Shown here in pieces: positions 1-11,564 of a DNA stretch of 64,000 nucleotides. Within the stretch, counting starts at the first letter, position 1, and each line of letters opens with the position of its first letter. The translations under genes and the position numbers were made by a program. The notes below the pieces were generated by a model that saw only the letters and a program-made list of their open reading frames with translations, was not told the DNA's origin and did not search any database. The DNA is from Hawksworthiomyces lignivorus. Lineage: Eukaryota; Ascomycota; Sordariomycetes; Ophiostomatales; Ophiostomataceae. The stretch covers positions 62,001-126,000 of the forward strand of contig NTMA01000110.1 in the NCBI GenBank assembly GCA_002917075.1, read 5' to 3'.

Positions 1-1
1 T

Positions 2-970
2 CGCTCACTGCAATTGTACGCTGCAATGCATTGGCCAGAGCATTATCGAATGGGCGATAAGGCCACCGCTCAAGTCCAAGTCCAAGCTCTAAAGCTATTT
101 CAAAACGCGGGAACAATTTCAAAGTGGACGTCGGTCTGGGATGCCGACGGTATGGGGAGGAAGAATACAAGGGAAAGGTCGCCTTCCATGGTCTACTATG
201 CTTCGATTCTCGGATTGGATACCATCTTAACAGAACTGCTCGGCACAAAGCCTGTGGATGACAAATCTGATCCTACCTTTACGGTGCTAAAGCCTCGAAA
301 AATTCCTTACATAGCTGATGAGCTGGTTCAAAAGTACGACAATGCTTCGGGCTGGAAATGTTATGACGTTAATGCACAATGTGGGCGCTATGGGAGTGCT
401 TTGCAAGCCGCATCATATGCAGGCCACAGTACTACGGTTCGGCTCCTTCTGGAAGCGGGCGCAGACGTCAACCAAACTGGCGGATCTTTACTGTGTGCTC
501 TACACGCAGCAGCGTACAGAGGCCACGAGGAGGCCGTTCGGTGTCTCCTCGAACACGGCGCAGACGTCAACCAGCAAGGTGGGCTTATGGGAAACGCTCT
601 GCAAGCGGCGTCGTACGCAGGCCATGACACTATTGTTCGGCTGCTGCTCGAGAAGGGAGCTCGCGTCAACGAACAAGGTGGAGCCAACACCAATGCTCTA
701 CAAGCAGCATCATTAAGAGGCCACCTGGCTGTGGTCCGGCTGCTCCTAAAACACGCGGCGCACGTTAATCAACAAGGCGGAGAGTTTGGGAATGCTCTCC
801 AGGCAGCGTCTTATGGAGGTGATGAGGCTATTGTGCAGCTGCTCCTGGACAACGGTGCAGATGTCAACCAGCAAGGCGGATTCATGAAGAATGCCCTGCG
901 CGCGGCTTCTCAGAGAGGGCATGACCCGGTAGTCCGGCTCCTACTTAAGCATGGCGCGAAAGAAGCTTAA
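2..970 (+). CDS. Ankyrin-repeat protein, C-terminal part (5' end outside window)
   Basis: The frame is open from the left edge, so this is the 3' end of a longer gene. The visible part begins with a segment reading LQLYAAMHWPEH, which resembles the region following the winged-helix part of fungal NACHT-ankyrin proteins. About 100 residues later come six consecutive ankyrin repeats of 33 residues (99-nt period), each with a core like NALQAASYAGH..VVRLLL..GADVNQQGG. The repeats are unusually alike, which fits recent repeat shuffling, as reported for fungal STAND receptors. The last repeat is cut short and the protein stops at KHGAKEA. Ankyrin repeats of this kind act as ligand-sensing ends of cytosolic NLR-like receptors (family knowledge). 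The NACHT domain itself is not in the window, so that assignment is inferred. Confidence 0.8.
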   Translation, partial: RSLQLYAAMHWPEHYRMGDKATAQVQVQALKLFQNAGTISKWTSVWDADGMGRKNTRERSPSMVYYASILGLDTILTELLGTKPVDDKSDPTFTVLKPRKIPYIADELVQKYDNASGWKCYDVNAQCGRYGSALQAASYAGHSTTVRLLLEAGADVNQTGGSLLCALHAAAYRGHEEAVRCLLEHGADVNQQGGLMGNALQAASYAGHDTIVRLLLEKGARVNEQGGANTNALQAASLRGHLAVVRLLLKHAAHVNQQGGEFGNALQAASYGGDEAIVQLLLDNGADVNQQGGFMKNALRAASQRGHDPVVRLLLKHGAKEA

Positions 971-2703
971 GTCAGCTCTAGTGTGATCGACCCTCACCAA
1001 AAATTTGCACGTTATACGATGGGCAACAATGGCCATAAACGCTTTGATCTGCTGCGCAAATCAATTGGGAAGCTCTAAATCTACGACTGCAGGTTTTTGA
1101 CGTTCCGACCGCCAGTGTTGCGCTGCCGACCAGGCACCTGATCAAACGCGCTTTACTTTATCACTCTACAGCTGTAGAGGACGGTATCGCATGGAATAAG
1201 AGCTGGTGAATGGCCTCTCACCAGTCCCACGACAAGGCCATAGAAATATCACCGCAGACTACCCCGCGTCTCCCCCCATACCGGATCCGGCGATCAGGTC
1301 AAATGCAGACAAAGACGTGACAACCTGGTCCAAGAGACGTGCCGTCGGTTTTCAGGCAGGTCTCCGGAAGAGCGGCTGTCCTCTAATAGGTTACAAAAGG
1401 AACGCAGAAAGGTACATAATTTCAGTGAGGAAAAGGCCAGCATTCTTGTTCAGTTTGCCTTTGGTTGAAAAGCTGCCATGGCAGCGCTGCCGCCTTGGAA
1501 AAGCTTAGTTGGCAGAGTACATTCGGCTGCGCCGGCGCTTTTTGCTCCACGAAGACAATGAAGTGTCAGTTTCCACTTGTTGGAACATGTAATGGGCTGC
1601 TCACAAATGGCATCTGATACATCTCTGTGTGCCTTCGTACGCGTAAAGCGTTCTGGTAAACTTCTGGGTCCCAGCACTGCCAGGCTAGTCGCTCGTCGCC
1701 GCGATGGGTCGCAGATCAATATCCACTCGGGATGACTAACTCATCACTCCACTTTTTTTCTGTTAAGAGGCAACCTTCTTAAGACGCATTTCAACGCCGA
1801 GCTAAACAAGTCGTGTGCTATCACATACCCACCAGATTGCTCATCCTTGCTCAGCTGGGGACTTTGAACTAGTCCAGATCGGGATAGCTTTTTCGGCATC
1901 TTGTCGTCATGAGAGTCTGTGGTCAGCGCATGCCGTAGCGCAGAGCTCAGCAAGACCACCGCAACTATCACCAAAAAGCTCAACCACCACGTCAAGTTTG
2001 CACCTTCCCCACTAAGCTCACTTTTAGCTGCTTTTTGCTTTCCTTCTTTTCGCTTGCCTTCTCTTGTTCCTTCCTTCCTTTCTGCCTTTGTTTGCCATCA
2101 TTTGCCTCTTTGGTCTCGCTCTTACCCATCTTTGTAGTCTTTGTACTCCCTCAAAGGCCCTCACTTTGGCTTCCATAATTGCAGTAGCGGCCCTTTCCCG
2201 AGGCGTCCATCGTCATTGCCCTTTTTAGCGTTGGGCAGTACCTGCTGAACGTACAATTACGTCGTCAGGTCTACCAGACACACGTTCAGTGTCGATCACG
2301 CTTCTTTGTCTCTGACTTTTATTTACCTCGTGCTTTTCCCTTTATCTGTCTTAAATCTTTTTTTCTCCTTCTTCCCTCTTTCTGCTCTCCTCATATTAAT
2401 GCGCAGTTCTCGGTTCCGGAAAGACAGGCGAGCGGCGTTTCTACTTTTCGTTTCTAGCGGTCACTTCTCTACCCAACATTAACAGGACGCGAATTCCCAG
2501 TCTCTTATTTTCTGTGCGAGTACCTTCTGACCGACATTTGAGCTGTATACCACAGTTCAGTCCAATCAATCTCAACAATAGCAAAAAAAAAAAAACTCGA
2601 CGACAAATCCAGTCTCATTCGCAAAGTCTCTGAACAGAGCTTCACCCCAGCATAACAATTCAGCGTACAATTCAAAGCTGCACTGTACATTGTAGCCATC
2701 AAT
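971..2703. other. Intergenic, no gene seen
   Basis: About 1.7 kb between the ankyrin gene and the Sur7-like gene. The open frames here are short and have no recognisable protein features. The right part becomes strongly pyrimidine-rich (listed separately). Confidence 0.6.
2030..2480 (+). promoter_or_regulatory. Pyrimidine-rich promoter / 5' leader of the Sur7-like gene
   Basis: The + strand here is dominated by C and T runs (cttttagctgc, ttccttccttt, ctccttcttccc). Such tracts are common just upstream of transcription starts and in long leaders of filamentous-ascomycete genes. It lies 220-670 nt before the first ATG of the next gene on the same strand. No specific factor site could be identified. 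Confidence 0.35.
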
Positions 2704-3607
2704 ATGGCATTGGGACGTGAGTCAGCCCAGGTCAAATCGGCAAATCATTTGGCTTAAGTCAACTAACATCCTCCAGATGCCCTCCGCGGATTGCTGTCCG
2801 CCATTTTTCTAGGCGTCGCAATCATGTTCCTTTTCTTTATCATACTGGGCGGTGTTACCGGCAGTACACCGCTTTCCCACACCTACTTTCTCCAGGCTGA
2901 CACATCTGGAATGACGGGTGCTCATCCAATTACTCAATGGACCTATCTCTATGCCTGCGGACAAGGCAACACTGACTGCGGAAGTGCCCACCCGGCTATG
3001 CCCTTTGGAAAGGCCTGGGCACCGGATGCAAGCGGCGTCCCTAGCGAGCTGATCGGCTCGTATGGCGGCCGCACGACGTCACACTACTACTACTACATGT
3101 GGCGGTTTTCTTGGGTATTCTATCTGATCGCGCTGTTCTTGGCAATCTGTGCCCTTGCGGGGACTCTCTTTGCCTGCTGCGGCCGCCTTGGATCTGCCAT
3201 CAGCGCACTGCTCACCTTGCTGTCTCTGGTCTTCCTCACCATTGCCGTATCTCTCATGACGTAGGTTGTCTTCACATTTCTGTACTCGAAGAAGCATATG
3301 CACTAACTCAAGAATTAGGGCCACATTTGTTAAAGCGCGCAACGTCTTCCATAACAATGGTCGCAGTGCCTCCCTCGGCCGCTATGGGTTTGGTTTCAGC
3401 TGGGCTGCGTGGGCTTCGGTGCTCTGTGCTCTCATCCTGCTGTGCCTAGGCACCCGGCGCAAGAGCAAGCAGGCGGCTGCCCCTCCTCCAGAAGGAGGCG
3501 CCATGACTAAACGCAGCTGGCGTCGCGGCCGGAACAAGCAGAAGAAAGCCGGCAGCTTCTCGAAAGTCAACTATGCGGACGGACGCCTCGACAACGTCAG
3601 CGTCTAG
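2704..3607 (+). CDS. Sur7/PalI-family membrane protein
   Basis: Exons 2704..2716, 2777..3260 and 3319..3607 give 261 residues. Both introns (60 and 58 nt) have GT..AG ends, and a CTAAC branch site precedes each acceptor. The first exon supplies only four codons and one base. The protein has a membrane segment at about residues 10-33 (AIFLGVAIMFLFFIILGG), then an extracellular loop with GS/TPLS and Cys residues (YACGQGNTDCGS), then three more membrane segments. The C-terminal tail is basic and cytosolic (TRRKSKQ, RSWRRGRNK). Four membrane spans with a Cys-containing first loop is the Sur7/PalI pattern. These proteins sit in the plasma membrane at eisosomes or in pH sensing (family knowledge). 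I cannot tell which branch this one belongs to. Confidence 0.8.
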
Positions 3608-4342
3608 AAAGTGAGAAGTTGAACTCTTCTTGTTCATGATATTAAAATTTATCAAGAATTATGACGCTGTGAAGGCCGGCCTCTCAGCAGGCAAACACGG
3701 TATTCGATAATCCAATGCGAGCGATACCATCAGCAACGACCGCTCCTCGCAGTCTCGAGGGCAATGCACCGTAATGCATAACATCAGCATAAGACGTCCC
3801 TCGGCCCTATTACAGCCGTTTAATTACGACGGAATTCTGTCGTCCAAAGTGATACCACATCAGTCTTCGTATTTATTTGCTTAATTGTCTAGACAGCCAT
3901 TATTTGGATCAGTCCTCTCGTTTCTTCATGTCTGACTTTGCTTCTTCTGTATTTGTATTTTAATTTGATGGTGACAGACAAAATTTACTGCCAATTAATT
4001 CCAAAAAAGATCGCTAAGTGTTGACTATATGGTATAAAGTTCACTAATAGGAAGTATATATTGACGCAAGTTGTTGATGTTGTGAAGGAGCAAAAAAAAA
4101 AAGCAAAAAAAGCAAGCCTGTCTAATAGGGGAGAGTAGTTAAATCCATCCCAAAAAGAATGCGCCGCAAGAAAGCCCATAGCCAATAGAGGAAACCGTGA
4201 TAAAAGAAAATATACCTCACTCTGTTAAAGCAGAGATCCCCTACCATCTCAGCGGATCTTGGTATCTTGTTGTTTGCAATTTTATTGCAAATTTTATATC
4301 CCTTCATTCGCTCTTAAAACAATCTCGTCCGTATACTCGAAG
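3608..4342. other. Convergent intergenic region, no gene seen
   Basis: AT-rich 3'-3' spacer between the Sur7-like gene and the RTA1-like gene. Several AATAAA-like stretches and A/T runs fit polyadenylation regions of both genes. No further gene is supported. Confidence 0.6.
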
Positions 4343-5582
4343 TTATACAGAAGCTTGCTTGGACTCCTGAGTGATGCTGAGCTCGGTCCCTGAGGCCGTG
4401 AGACTCACAGGCTGGTCCGCCTGCAGGCCAAAGCCGGGATGGCCAAGGGAGAGGAAGAATACGGCGACGAGAACCATCCTGCAAAGGTGTCAGCAGGAAA
4501 GAAGGGAGAAATGTGCAGTGCCAGAAGAATAAGGGAAGACGGCAAGCAGAACTGCAGACAAAAGATAATAAAAGAAAATACATACACGCTCTCCAGGCCA
4601 TAGAAGACGCCCTCCTCGTGGAACAGGCGGCCCGTGTAGCCGCTGCTGAGCTCGTCGATACGGTAGATGCAGCGGATGAGGATGAGGAGGATGGCGGCCG
4701 AGAGGAAGAAGAGGAAGATGCGCAGGCGGCGCTGCTCCGGGCCGTCGAGCTTGCGGGCGCCTGCGCTGCTGAGGCCGCCGTTGCGGCGGGCGCGCACGTG
4801 GTAGCGGATGACGTAGTCGGCGTAGAGGGTGATGAAGATGACGAGCGTGAACACCTGGAAAGACAGGCCGAAGAGCGACATGTTGACGCCGGTCTTGTCC
4901 CTGCCGGTGGTCGCCGAGGACAGCGCGCCGCCGGCCGCCTGGAAGACGAGCGACAGGACGTCGCAGGGGATGAAGAACCAGTAGAGGAACTTGGGGTTGA
5001 AGCGGGCAAGCGAGCGGTCTAGGAAGACGATGCTGCGGGTACGAGTTAGCGCATCCGGGGAGAGCAAAAGGCGGAAGACAAAGCGTCACAAAGGCCATCA
5101 AAGGCCATGTGCGCTGAGAAAGGAGAGAAGCCATCATGTACGCACGTTCTGGCCAAAGTCACATAGATGGCGGCACAGTAAAAGACGGGCGCCGTGGTGA
5201 TGCAGACTGCGTCATGGTCAGCTAATGCGAATCAAACGGTATTGGAACAGGAAACACCGGAAGCTGGAAAGCACCCACTAATCTCCATCAAGAATCCCGA
5301 GAACGAAAACGGGTCATTGTAAAGTATAATGCGGCCGCCGTAGCCGATGATCTCGTCGAGGCAGCCGAGCATGACCGGAACGGCAAAGGTGGGCAGAGTG
5401 TGCCGCCACCGCAGGCCCAGGAAAGTGTGCACCGCCAGAGCTACGGCGAAGAGGGCGATGAAGATGGCGCTGGCGGGCACTGATGGCCGGTAGCCGAGAA
5501 CACTCCAGCTCACCTCGCACAACTCTAGTGTGCAGTTGGCGCTGGGCCCATAGGCAATGAGGCCATCCGGAAGGCCGCTCAT
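4343..5582 (-). CDS. RTA1-like integral membrane protein
   Basis: Complement exons 5279..5582, 5146..5206, 4586..5032 and 4343..4478 give 315 residues. The phases agree across all three introns (72, 113 and 107 nt). The start ATG gives MSGLPDGLIAYGPSAN, a typical short extracellular N-terminus. Seven hydrophobic segments can be counted. Landmarks of the RTA1 family are visible: DEIIGYGGRI, the ITTAPVFYCAAIYVTLART helix joined across exons 2 and 3, FIPCDVLSLVFQAAGG, and RIDELSSGYTG in the sixth loop. Family members are implicated in resistance to lipophilic drugs and in sphingolipid or phospholipid handling at the plasma membrane. The usual final FNVVHPG motif is altered to SLGHPGFG. No neighbour suggests a pathway. 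Confidence 0.85.
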
Positions 5583-7508
5583 TGTGCCGGAGAAAGAGGG
5601 ATATTGAAGAGTGAGAGAACAAAAAAAAAAAAAAGAGAGACAACGAGAACAGACGGAAGTTTGTGGATGAGGCCGATGCCACAAAGGTAAATCAACAAAA
5701 CAAATAAAAAGGGGCAAGGTCAAATACCAGAACAAGAACAGGTATTCGACACAGCAAGATTGGTATAACAAATGTCAGAACTTAAAAGATGAAGTGGCAA
5801 ATTCTTAACTGTCGATGGTCTAGAAACAGACCAGCAGAATCACAGATGAGGGAGATGACTCCAGATATATATGTTCAGAAGTCTTAACAAGCCCAGGAGT
5901 CTTGTATGTTGAGTTGGGGGGGGGTGTACGGGTCCGGTACGGAGTGGGTGCAGATAAAGATGCGAAATGCACAGCTTTTTCAAAAGCGAGTCTCAGACCT
6001 CTCGTTCTCGGAACGGTGGCCTACAAAGAGTGCGAGGAAGCCAATTAGACGGAGGGCAGCTATGGAGAAGGAATGTGTTCAAGGAGTAAAGAAAATCAGA
6101 AACGGATGAAGCATGCATATGACAAAAAGAGAGAATTAAAGCGAGTGTGAAGAAGTGAAATAACCTCTCTGGAAATAGCACCAAGAAAATGACGACGACG
6201 GAGAGCGAAAAATACGGACGGTGGCCCACGTCAGTATTGAGCACCGTCTCTTCGCGGAAACGAACCATATAAGGCTCTAGCGTCGTTTCTCATCGACATT
6301 TTTTTCAACATTTCTCAGGCGGAGGAAACCTTGCCCGGCTCCTCCGTTCGTCTGACCACATCGGACTCTCTTTGGGCGGGCGACGCAATTCTTTGTCTTA
6401 GCTCCACTCCTTTCAGGGCGGTGGCTTGTGGAAATCGCCAAGGCTAACCTCCCAAACAGCCACGGGCAGCAGAAAAAGAAAAGAGTAAAAAAATAAGCTT
6501 CAAATAGCCAATAGGCTTTAGCATCGCCGCCGCAAGGCAGTTGGCAGTTTCTATGTACGCATGGGCAATCTTCAACCTGGTAGCGCGGTATGATTGCTGC
6601 AGAAGGCCTTGCCGCCGTTTCGTGATTTCGACCAAAGCCTCCCTAGCCTACGCAATCCTGCTTCGCATCATGGCCTTACACGATAGGCCACAGCGTATTG
6701 CGGGAGCGTCTTGAAATTTCTGCCTTGGGGTTTTGGGAGATTCTGTGATTCTGCGATTCTGCTTGTGCTTCCTCGGATCCTTGGCTGGGCTTGGCCTCGG
6801 ACTTTGAGCACCCTGTAAACGTACGATTGGCAATCTCATTCAATTCGCCGCGAGCCAGACACACCCAGTAAAACGGATGCCTGAGACTTGACACGTCCAG
6901 ATCTAAGCCTTACCCGCACTGTCACGTCTCGCACTCGTCTATACGACCAGTGTGCAATGCGACCCTGTTCCGTCCCAGCTGCACTGGTTGGAGGGATGTT
7001 GTCCCGGATGTGAGGGCCAGCGGATAGTGCCCCCGAAATATTGGGTTTCGAAGCTGAAGAGGACAGCCCAGCCCAGAGACGTGTACGGTGTACTCGTACA
7101 TCGCAGAGTGGTATTGCACATTTCTGAGCAGCATCTGCACTGGCTGGGTCCTGCCGGCCTGCCCTGGTCTTGACACCAATGTAGAAAAGCGCGCCTGGGC
7201 ATAGGACCGCTTCTCCGTCTAAGCCGCCGTTTTATCTGCACACACCGTTTTGTCCACTGCCTTGAAACCAACGATAGCTCCAGTTTGCTACACTTTCTTC
7301 TCGTTAGAGCCCGTTGTTACCACCTGGAAAACAAGCTCCAGATCTATTTATCCATGAATCTGTGTACCGCCGGGTCGGTGGCCGTTTTAATTATTTTTTT
7401 ATTTATTTTCAATCCATTCCCTTTTTGTGAATTCTCTCGCATTCTTTTTCTCTTTTCTCTCATCCGCTCACGTTTTATCTCCGTCTTCTCTGCTTGCCTT
7501 TTTCTTTG

Positions 7509-7548
<40 letters not shown>

Positions 7549-8610
7549 GCTTCTATTCTCCTCAACTTTTTTCATTCCGCCATCCTGGGCTGGCACGTCG
7601 TCGTTTCGTGGCACAATTCATCCGACTCCGTTTCGTCCATCAGTGCGGCTTAGCTAGGTCGATGCGGACCCTGTCAACAATACGTATTCTAGCAGCTTAT
7701 TTTGGCGGCTCTCGTCATCCCATCAAGCCGTTTGTTGTGTAAGACAGCGTCGCAAAACAATGGGAGCGGCCGTGCCAGACCCCGTCTGCCGGAAGTATCT
7801 TGTACCTTTCCTATCTAAACGCATTCTTGGCCCTTATCTAGTCGCATTCGCATTTGGGACTCCCGCTAAGGCCAGTCTCCATGAGCCATTCCCGGCCCCG
7901 GAGGACGAATCACATCGCGAGAAGAAAATGCTCATGGACCCTCTCGTCTTCCAAGCCGGGGGCTAAGCCAGCCAGGTGTGATGCATGTGTTAGTATTCCA
8001 AAGCCGGGCAAATTGGTAACAAACGACGAATGGATCTGTTAGGGGATGTAGAAGTAATTAAGATCCTGTTTCCTATTTCTACTTACGTATTCCTCGGGCT
8101 GCCCTCTCGCGAATGAAAGAAAAGGGAAAATTAGGCACCCCATTTTCTTTTTTTCTCTCATAAAGCGGTCTTGGATACGAAAAAAACATTCGGCCAAATA
8201 TCCTACCTACGGAGTGGCTATGCGAACGTGGCAGATTCAACGATTCAGATACAGATTAGATACACGAAAAAAGTCGTTCGAGAGGTGCATCTTCGACGTG
8301 CAGGAAAAAGCTCCCTGCTATTCCTTTCCTGCTCGCTAGCCTGGAACCTGCTACGGGGGGGTTTGTACTACTTCTCACATCATCGTTCTGGTAGCTCTCT
8401 GCGGCCTCGCCATCTTGCATATTCGAATGCCGTGGCGTTCGGCGCCGACCTGCCGGGCAACAAAGCCTGGTCCGAGAGACACAGCCTCTGCATGGTCTCA
8501 GGCGTCTACGAGGCTTCCCAGATCGTATTTGACTTTAATTTAGTGACCTTTATTGGCTCCGCCTTTTTTTGCTCTTTCTTTTGCTCTCTTTGTCTTGTGC
8601 GTCGCCCAGA
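5583..8610. other. Long divergent intergenic region
   Basis: About 3 kb between the divergently transcribed RTA1-like gene and the zinc-cluster regulator. The 5' side of the RTA1 gene holds an A-run near 5620. The middle has a 38-T run (listed separately). None of the open frames here carries a recognisable domain. The region is large enough to hold the long leaders of both genes. Confidence 0.55.
7510..7547 (+). repeat. Homopolymer run of 38 T
   Basis: Uninterrupted T run in the intergenic region. It may be the A-tail footprint of a minus-strand retrotransposed sequence or a simple mononucleotide microsatellite. No target-site duplication or element body could be recognised beside it. The true length may differ, because such runs are often mis-assembled. 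Confidence 0.9.
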
Positions 8611-9418
8611 ATGCAATTGGCCGACGGCGCCAAGACGGCCAAGTATCCAACGAAGCTGCGACGGAATTATCCTAGGTCTCGCAATGGCTGCCTAACATGT
8701 CGCCAGCGGAAGAAAAAGGTAAAAAGATAGGAAAAGAAAAGAAAAGAAAAGAAAAAAGTTTACGTGGAACCTCTATCACAAGCTGCGGCCGCGATGGCTA
8801 ACAAAGCCGCCAGTGTGATGAGACCAGACCTCGGTGTTCAGGCTGCCTGCGCAGCCAGCTGCACTGCATCTGGCCGGCAGCTGCTGGGACATCAAATGCA
8901 TCAGGGCAGCAGGTAACCCCGGCGTCCTCTGTGTCAGCTGCCTCTTCATCGTCCTCGTCATCAAAAAATACGCCATCACCGGCACCAGCAGCCTCAACAA
9001 GCGAGACGTGTGGGGACCATGTCCAGATGGAGCATGGCGCCGCTGTTGACGAAGAAATTCAACATGTCCGCAACGCCCCAAGCAATACGCACAAAGCGAG
9101 GGACAGTGCTCGCGGCAGCCGCCGGGGCCGTGGCTGGAACGTCCTGGACTGCCAGCGCTTCCCCTCCAATTTGGCCCTGTACCAACACAAGAGCCGTTGG
9201 CGGACGTACCTGCCGGCGCTGGCCGCCTGGGGAGGCGTTGAGGGCAGCACGGTCAGTCTGGAGCCAGCCTACGACGACGACGGCCGACGGACGCGGGCCG
9301 TGCTCGAGTCGCGAGCGCCAAGCAGCGGCGCCAGCCCATACGAGTACGGCGATGTCCACGACAGCGCCTATGACTACGACAATATCGGCGGCGACATGAA
9401 CAGCGACGCTGACGCTGA

Positions 9419-9450
<32 letters not shown>

Positions 9451-11294
9451 AGGGCGCCGAGGACGACGCCACGACCATGGTCGCCGCGTGGTCGCAGGCC
9501 CTGGCGTCCTTTGTCACCGTCCCGCGGAACCTGTCGTCGCCGCAGGCGCGCGTCGCCGCCATGACGCCGCTGTCGGGTGCGCTGCTGCGCCATTTTATCG
9601 TGGAGACGGCGCCGACAATGTCGACGGCGCGGCCGGCCCGCAACCCCATGGTGGCCGCCGTGCTGCCGCTGGCGTACACGGACGACCTGGTGATGCACTG
9701 CGTGCTGGCCATTGGCGGCGCGCACCTGAGCTACCAGCTGTCGAGCGGGCAGGGCGCCGGCGGGGCGGCGGGCGCGGCCACGCTGACGTGCGCGCAGGTG
9801 GTGCTGCCAGAGGAAGCAGCAGCGGAGAAGTCAGGGTCTTCGTCGGCGCTGGCCGCCCGCACGCAGGCCGACCGCGCCGCCGCCGCCCTGCACGACGCCG
9901 TCGCGCGCCACTACACCAGCGTGCTGCGCAGCCTGCGCGGCGCGCTGCGCGGCCTGCAGCCGGCCGACACGCCGCAGGTGCTGCGCGTGCTGCTGGTGCT
10001 GCAGCTGCTGGCCGCGTACGAGTGCCTGTCGTGGAACGTGATGGACGGCGGCGTGTTTGCCCACCTGCGCGCGAGCCGGCAGCTGATCGCGTGGCTGCGC
10101 AGCGGCAGCAACAGCAATACAAACGGCGCGCGCCCCATGACCGCCGACGACCGCGGCCTGCTCGGCGCCCTGCTCGAGATGTACGCCTACACCACGCTGG
10201 TCAACCGCATCTGCCCCGCCGGCAGCGTCGCCGGGAGGTCGGTGGGCGTCGCCGCCGCCGCCGCCGCCGCCGCCGCGGCGAGCGAAGACGAGAGCAGCTG
10301 CCTCGACGACGACGACGCTAGCAGCGGCGGCGGCGGCAGCGGCGGCGGCGACGGCGGCGGCGGCGAACTAGAAGACGACGAGGACTTTCTTGCCGACCCG
10401 GGCCGCCTCGCCGACCACGAGTTCTTCGGCTACCTCTTCTCGGGCCTGCACGACCTCTTCGCCCTCATCTCGCCCGTCACCCGGCTGGCCGGCCGCTGCC
10501 GCCTGGGCCCGAACCTGGGCCTGGGGGCTGGGGGCGGCGACAGAAGGCGCAGAGGCAGCGGCGGCGGCGCAGGCGCGCGAGGGCCGTGGGCAGCGCGGCC
10601 GCAGCCGCCCGCCGCCGCCCGCGAGGTCGCCGCCCTGCGCACCCGCATCCTCGCCTGGCAGCTGCCGGCAGCCAGCGTCGCCGCGCCCGCCGCCGGCGAC
10701 CAGGAGCGTATCTGGCAGCGCGCCATCGGCGAGACGTACCGCCACAGCCTGCTCATCTACCTCGAGACGATCGCCGCCGCCGTGGCCGCTGCCGACGAGG
10801 GCCCGCGGCCGGGTTTCGCATCCACCGCCTCTTCCGCCACTGACACTACCACTACCATACCCTTCTTGTCAGAGGCCGCCGCGTCGGCGTCCGCCGCCGC
10901 CGCCGCCGCCATCCAGCGCCACGTGCACGCCATCGCCGAGGCCGTGCTGGGCGCCGACCTCGTGGCCTCGCGCTTCGGCACCATCTTGCTGTGGCCCATC
11001 CTCGTCGCCGGCTCTGTGCTCGCCAACCCGCACGAGCGCACCTACTTGGCCGAGGGCCTGCGCACGACGCCGCAGGCCACGTGGGCGTCGACCCAAGCGG
11101 CCCGGCTCCTGGAGCAGCTCTGGCAGCGGCGGGACGAGGAGCTGCTGGATCTGGAACCTCATGGAGAAGCCGACGGAGAAGGGCCAGGAATCGAGAGCCG
11201 TGCCGCGCAAACCGCAGTCTCTTCGGCGTACTATGGTCCGCAAGGGTTGGCAAAGATCATGCGAGAGACGAATACGAGCCTGTGTATAGCCTGA
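8611..11294 (+). CDS. Zn2Cys6 fungal transcription factor
   Basis: Exons 8611..8718 and 8814..11294 give 862 residues. The 95-nt intron splits the zinc cluster between the second and third Cys, and CTAAC precedes the acceptor. The binuclear cluster Cys residues are 27, 30, 37, 44, 47 and 54 (CX2CX6CX6CX2CX6C). A Ser-rich linker follows, then the fungal-specific regulatory domain (about residues 240-420, with DLVMHCVLAIGGAHLSYQ and VLRVLLVLQLLAAYECLSWN, like the Fungal_trans_2 family). Low-complexity tracts interrupt it: poly-Ala near residues 165-175 and 447-457, and a Gly-rich stretch near 470. They come from GCC and GGC triplet runs. It should act in the nucleus as a DNA-binding regulator; targets are unknown. 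It is convergent with the phosphopantetheinyl transferase gene, 270 bp away. Confidence 0.85.
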
Positions 11295-11564
11295 GAGAGA
11301 GACGAGGCTGCCAGAGAGGCTGTAGTAATAAGCTGTGTGTACTGATACATTGTAATATTGTAATGTTAAGAGTAATGAATGAATGCCTACTCTGAAATCT
11401 ACAGAAGAAACTACAAAGGATTTAAATTGCTGTGAAAGAAATATATACAAAATGAACATGGTGTCCTTGCGCAAAGAGGCTCGTGGCCCTTTTTTCCTAA
11501 AAAAGCGTATGCATCATAATTGGCTGGTTCTCATTGACTCGTTAGGAGGGCTTTTCTTCCAAAT

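Noticed and set aside
4513..5022. 169-codon Glu/Ala-rich frame on the + strand
   Set aside because: It is antisense to the RTA1-like exons and results from their GC-rich codons; the minus strand has correct splice sites and a family match.
7344..7565. Poly-Lys frame opposite the T run
   Set aside because: Created by the homopolymer; not a protein.
9488..10321. 277-codon Arg/Ala-rich frame on the + strand within the zinc-cluster gene
   Set aside because: Frame-shifted shadow of GC-rich coding DNA; the overlapping frame carries the regulatory-domain motifs.
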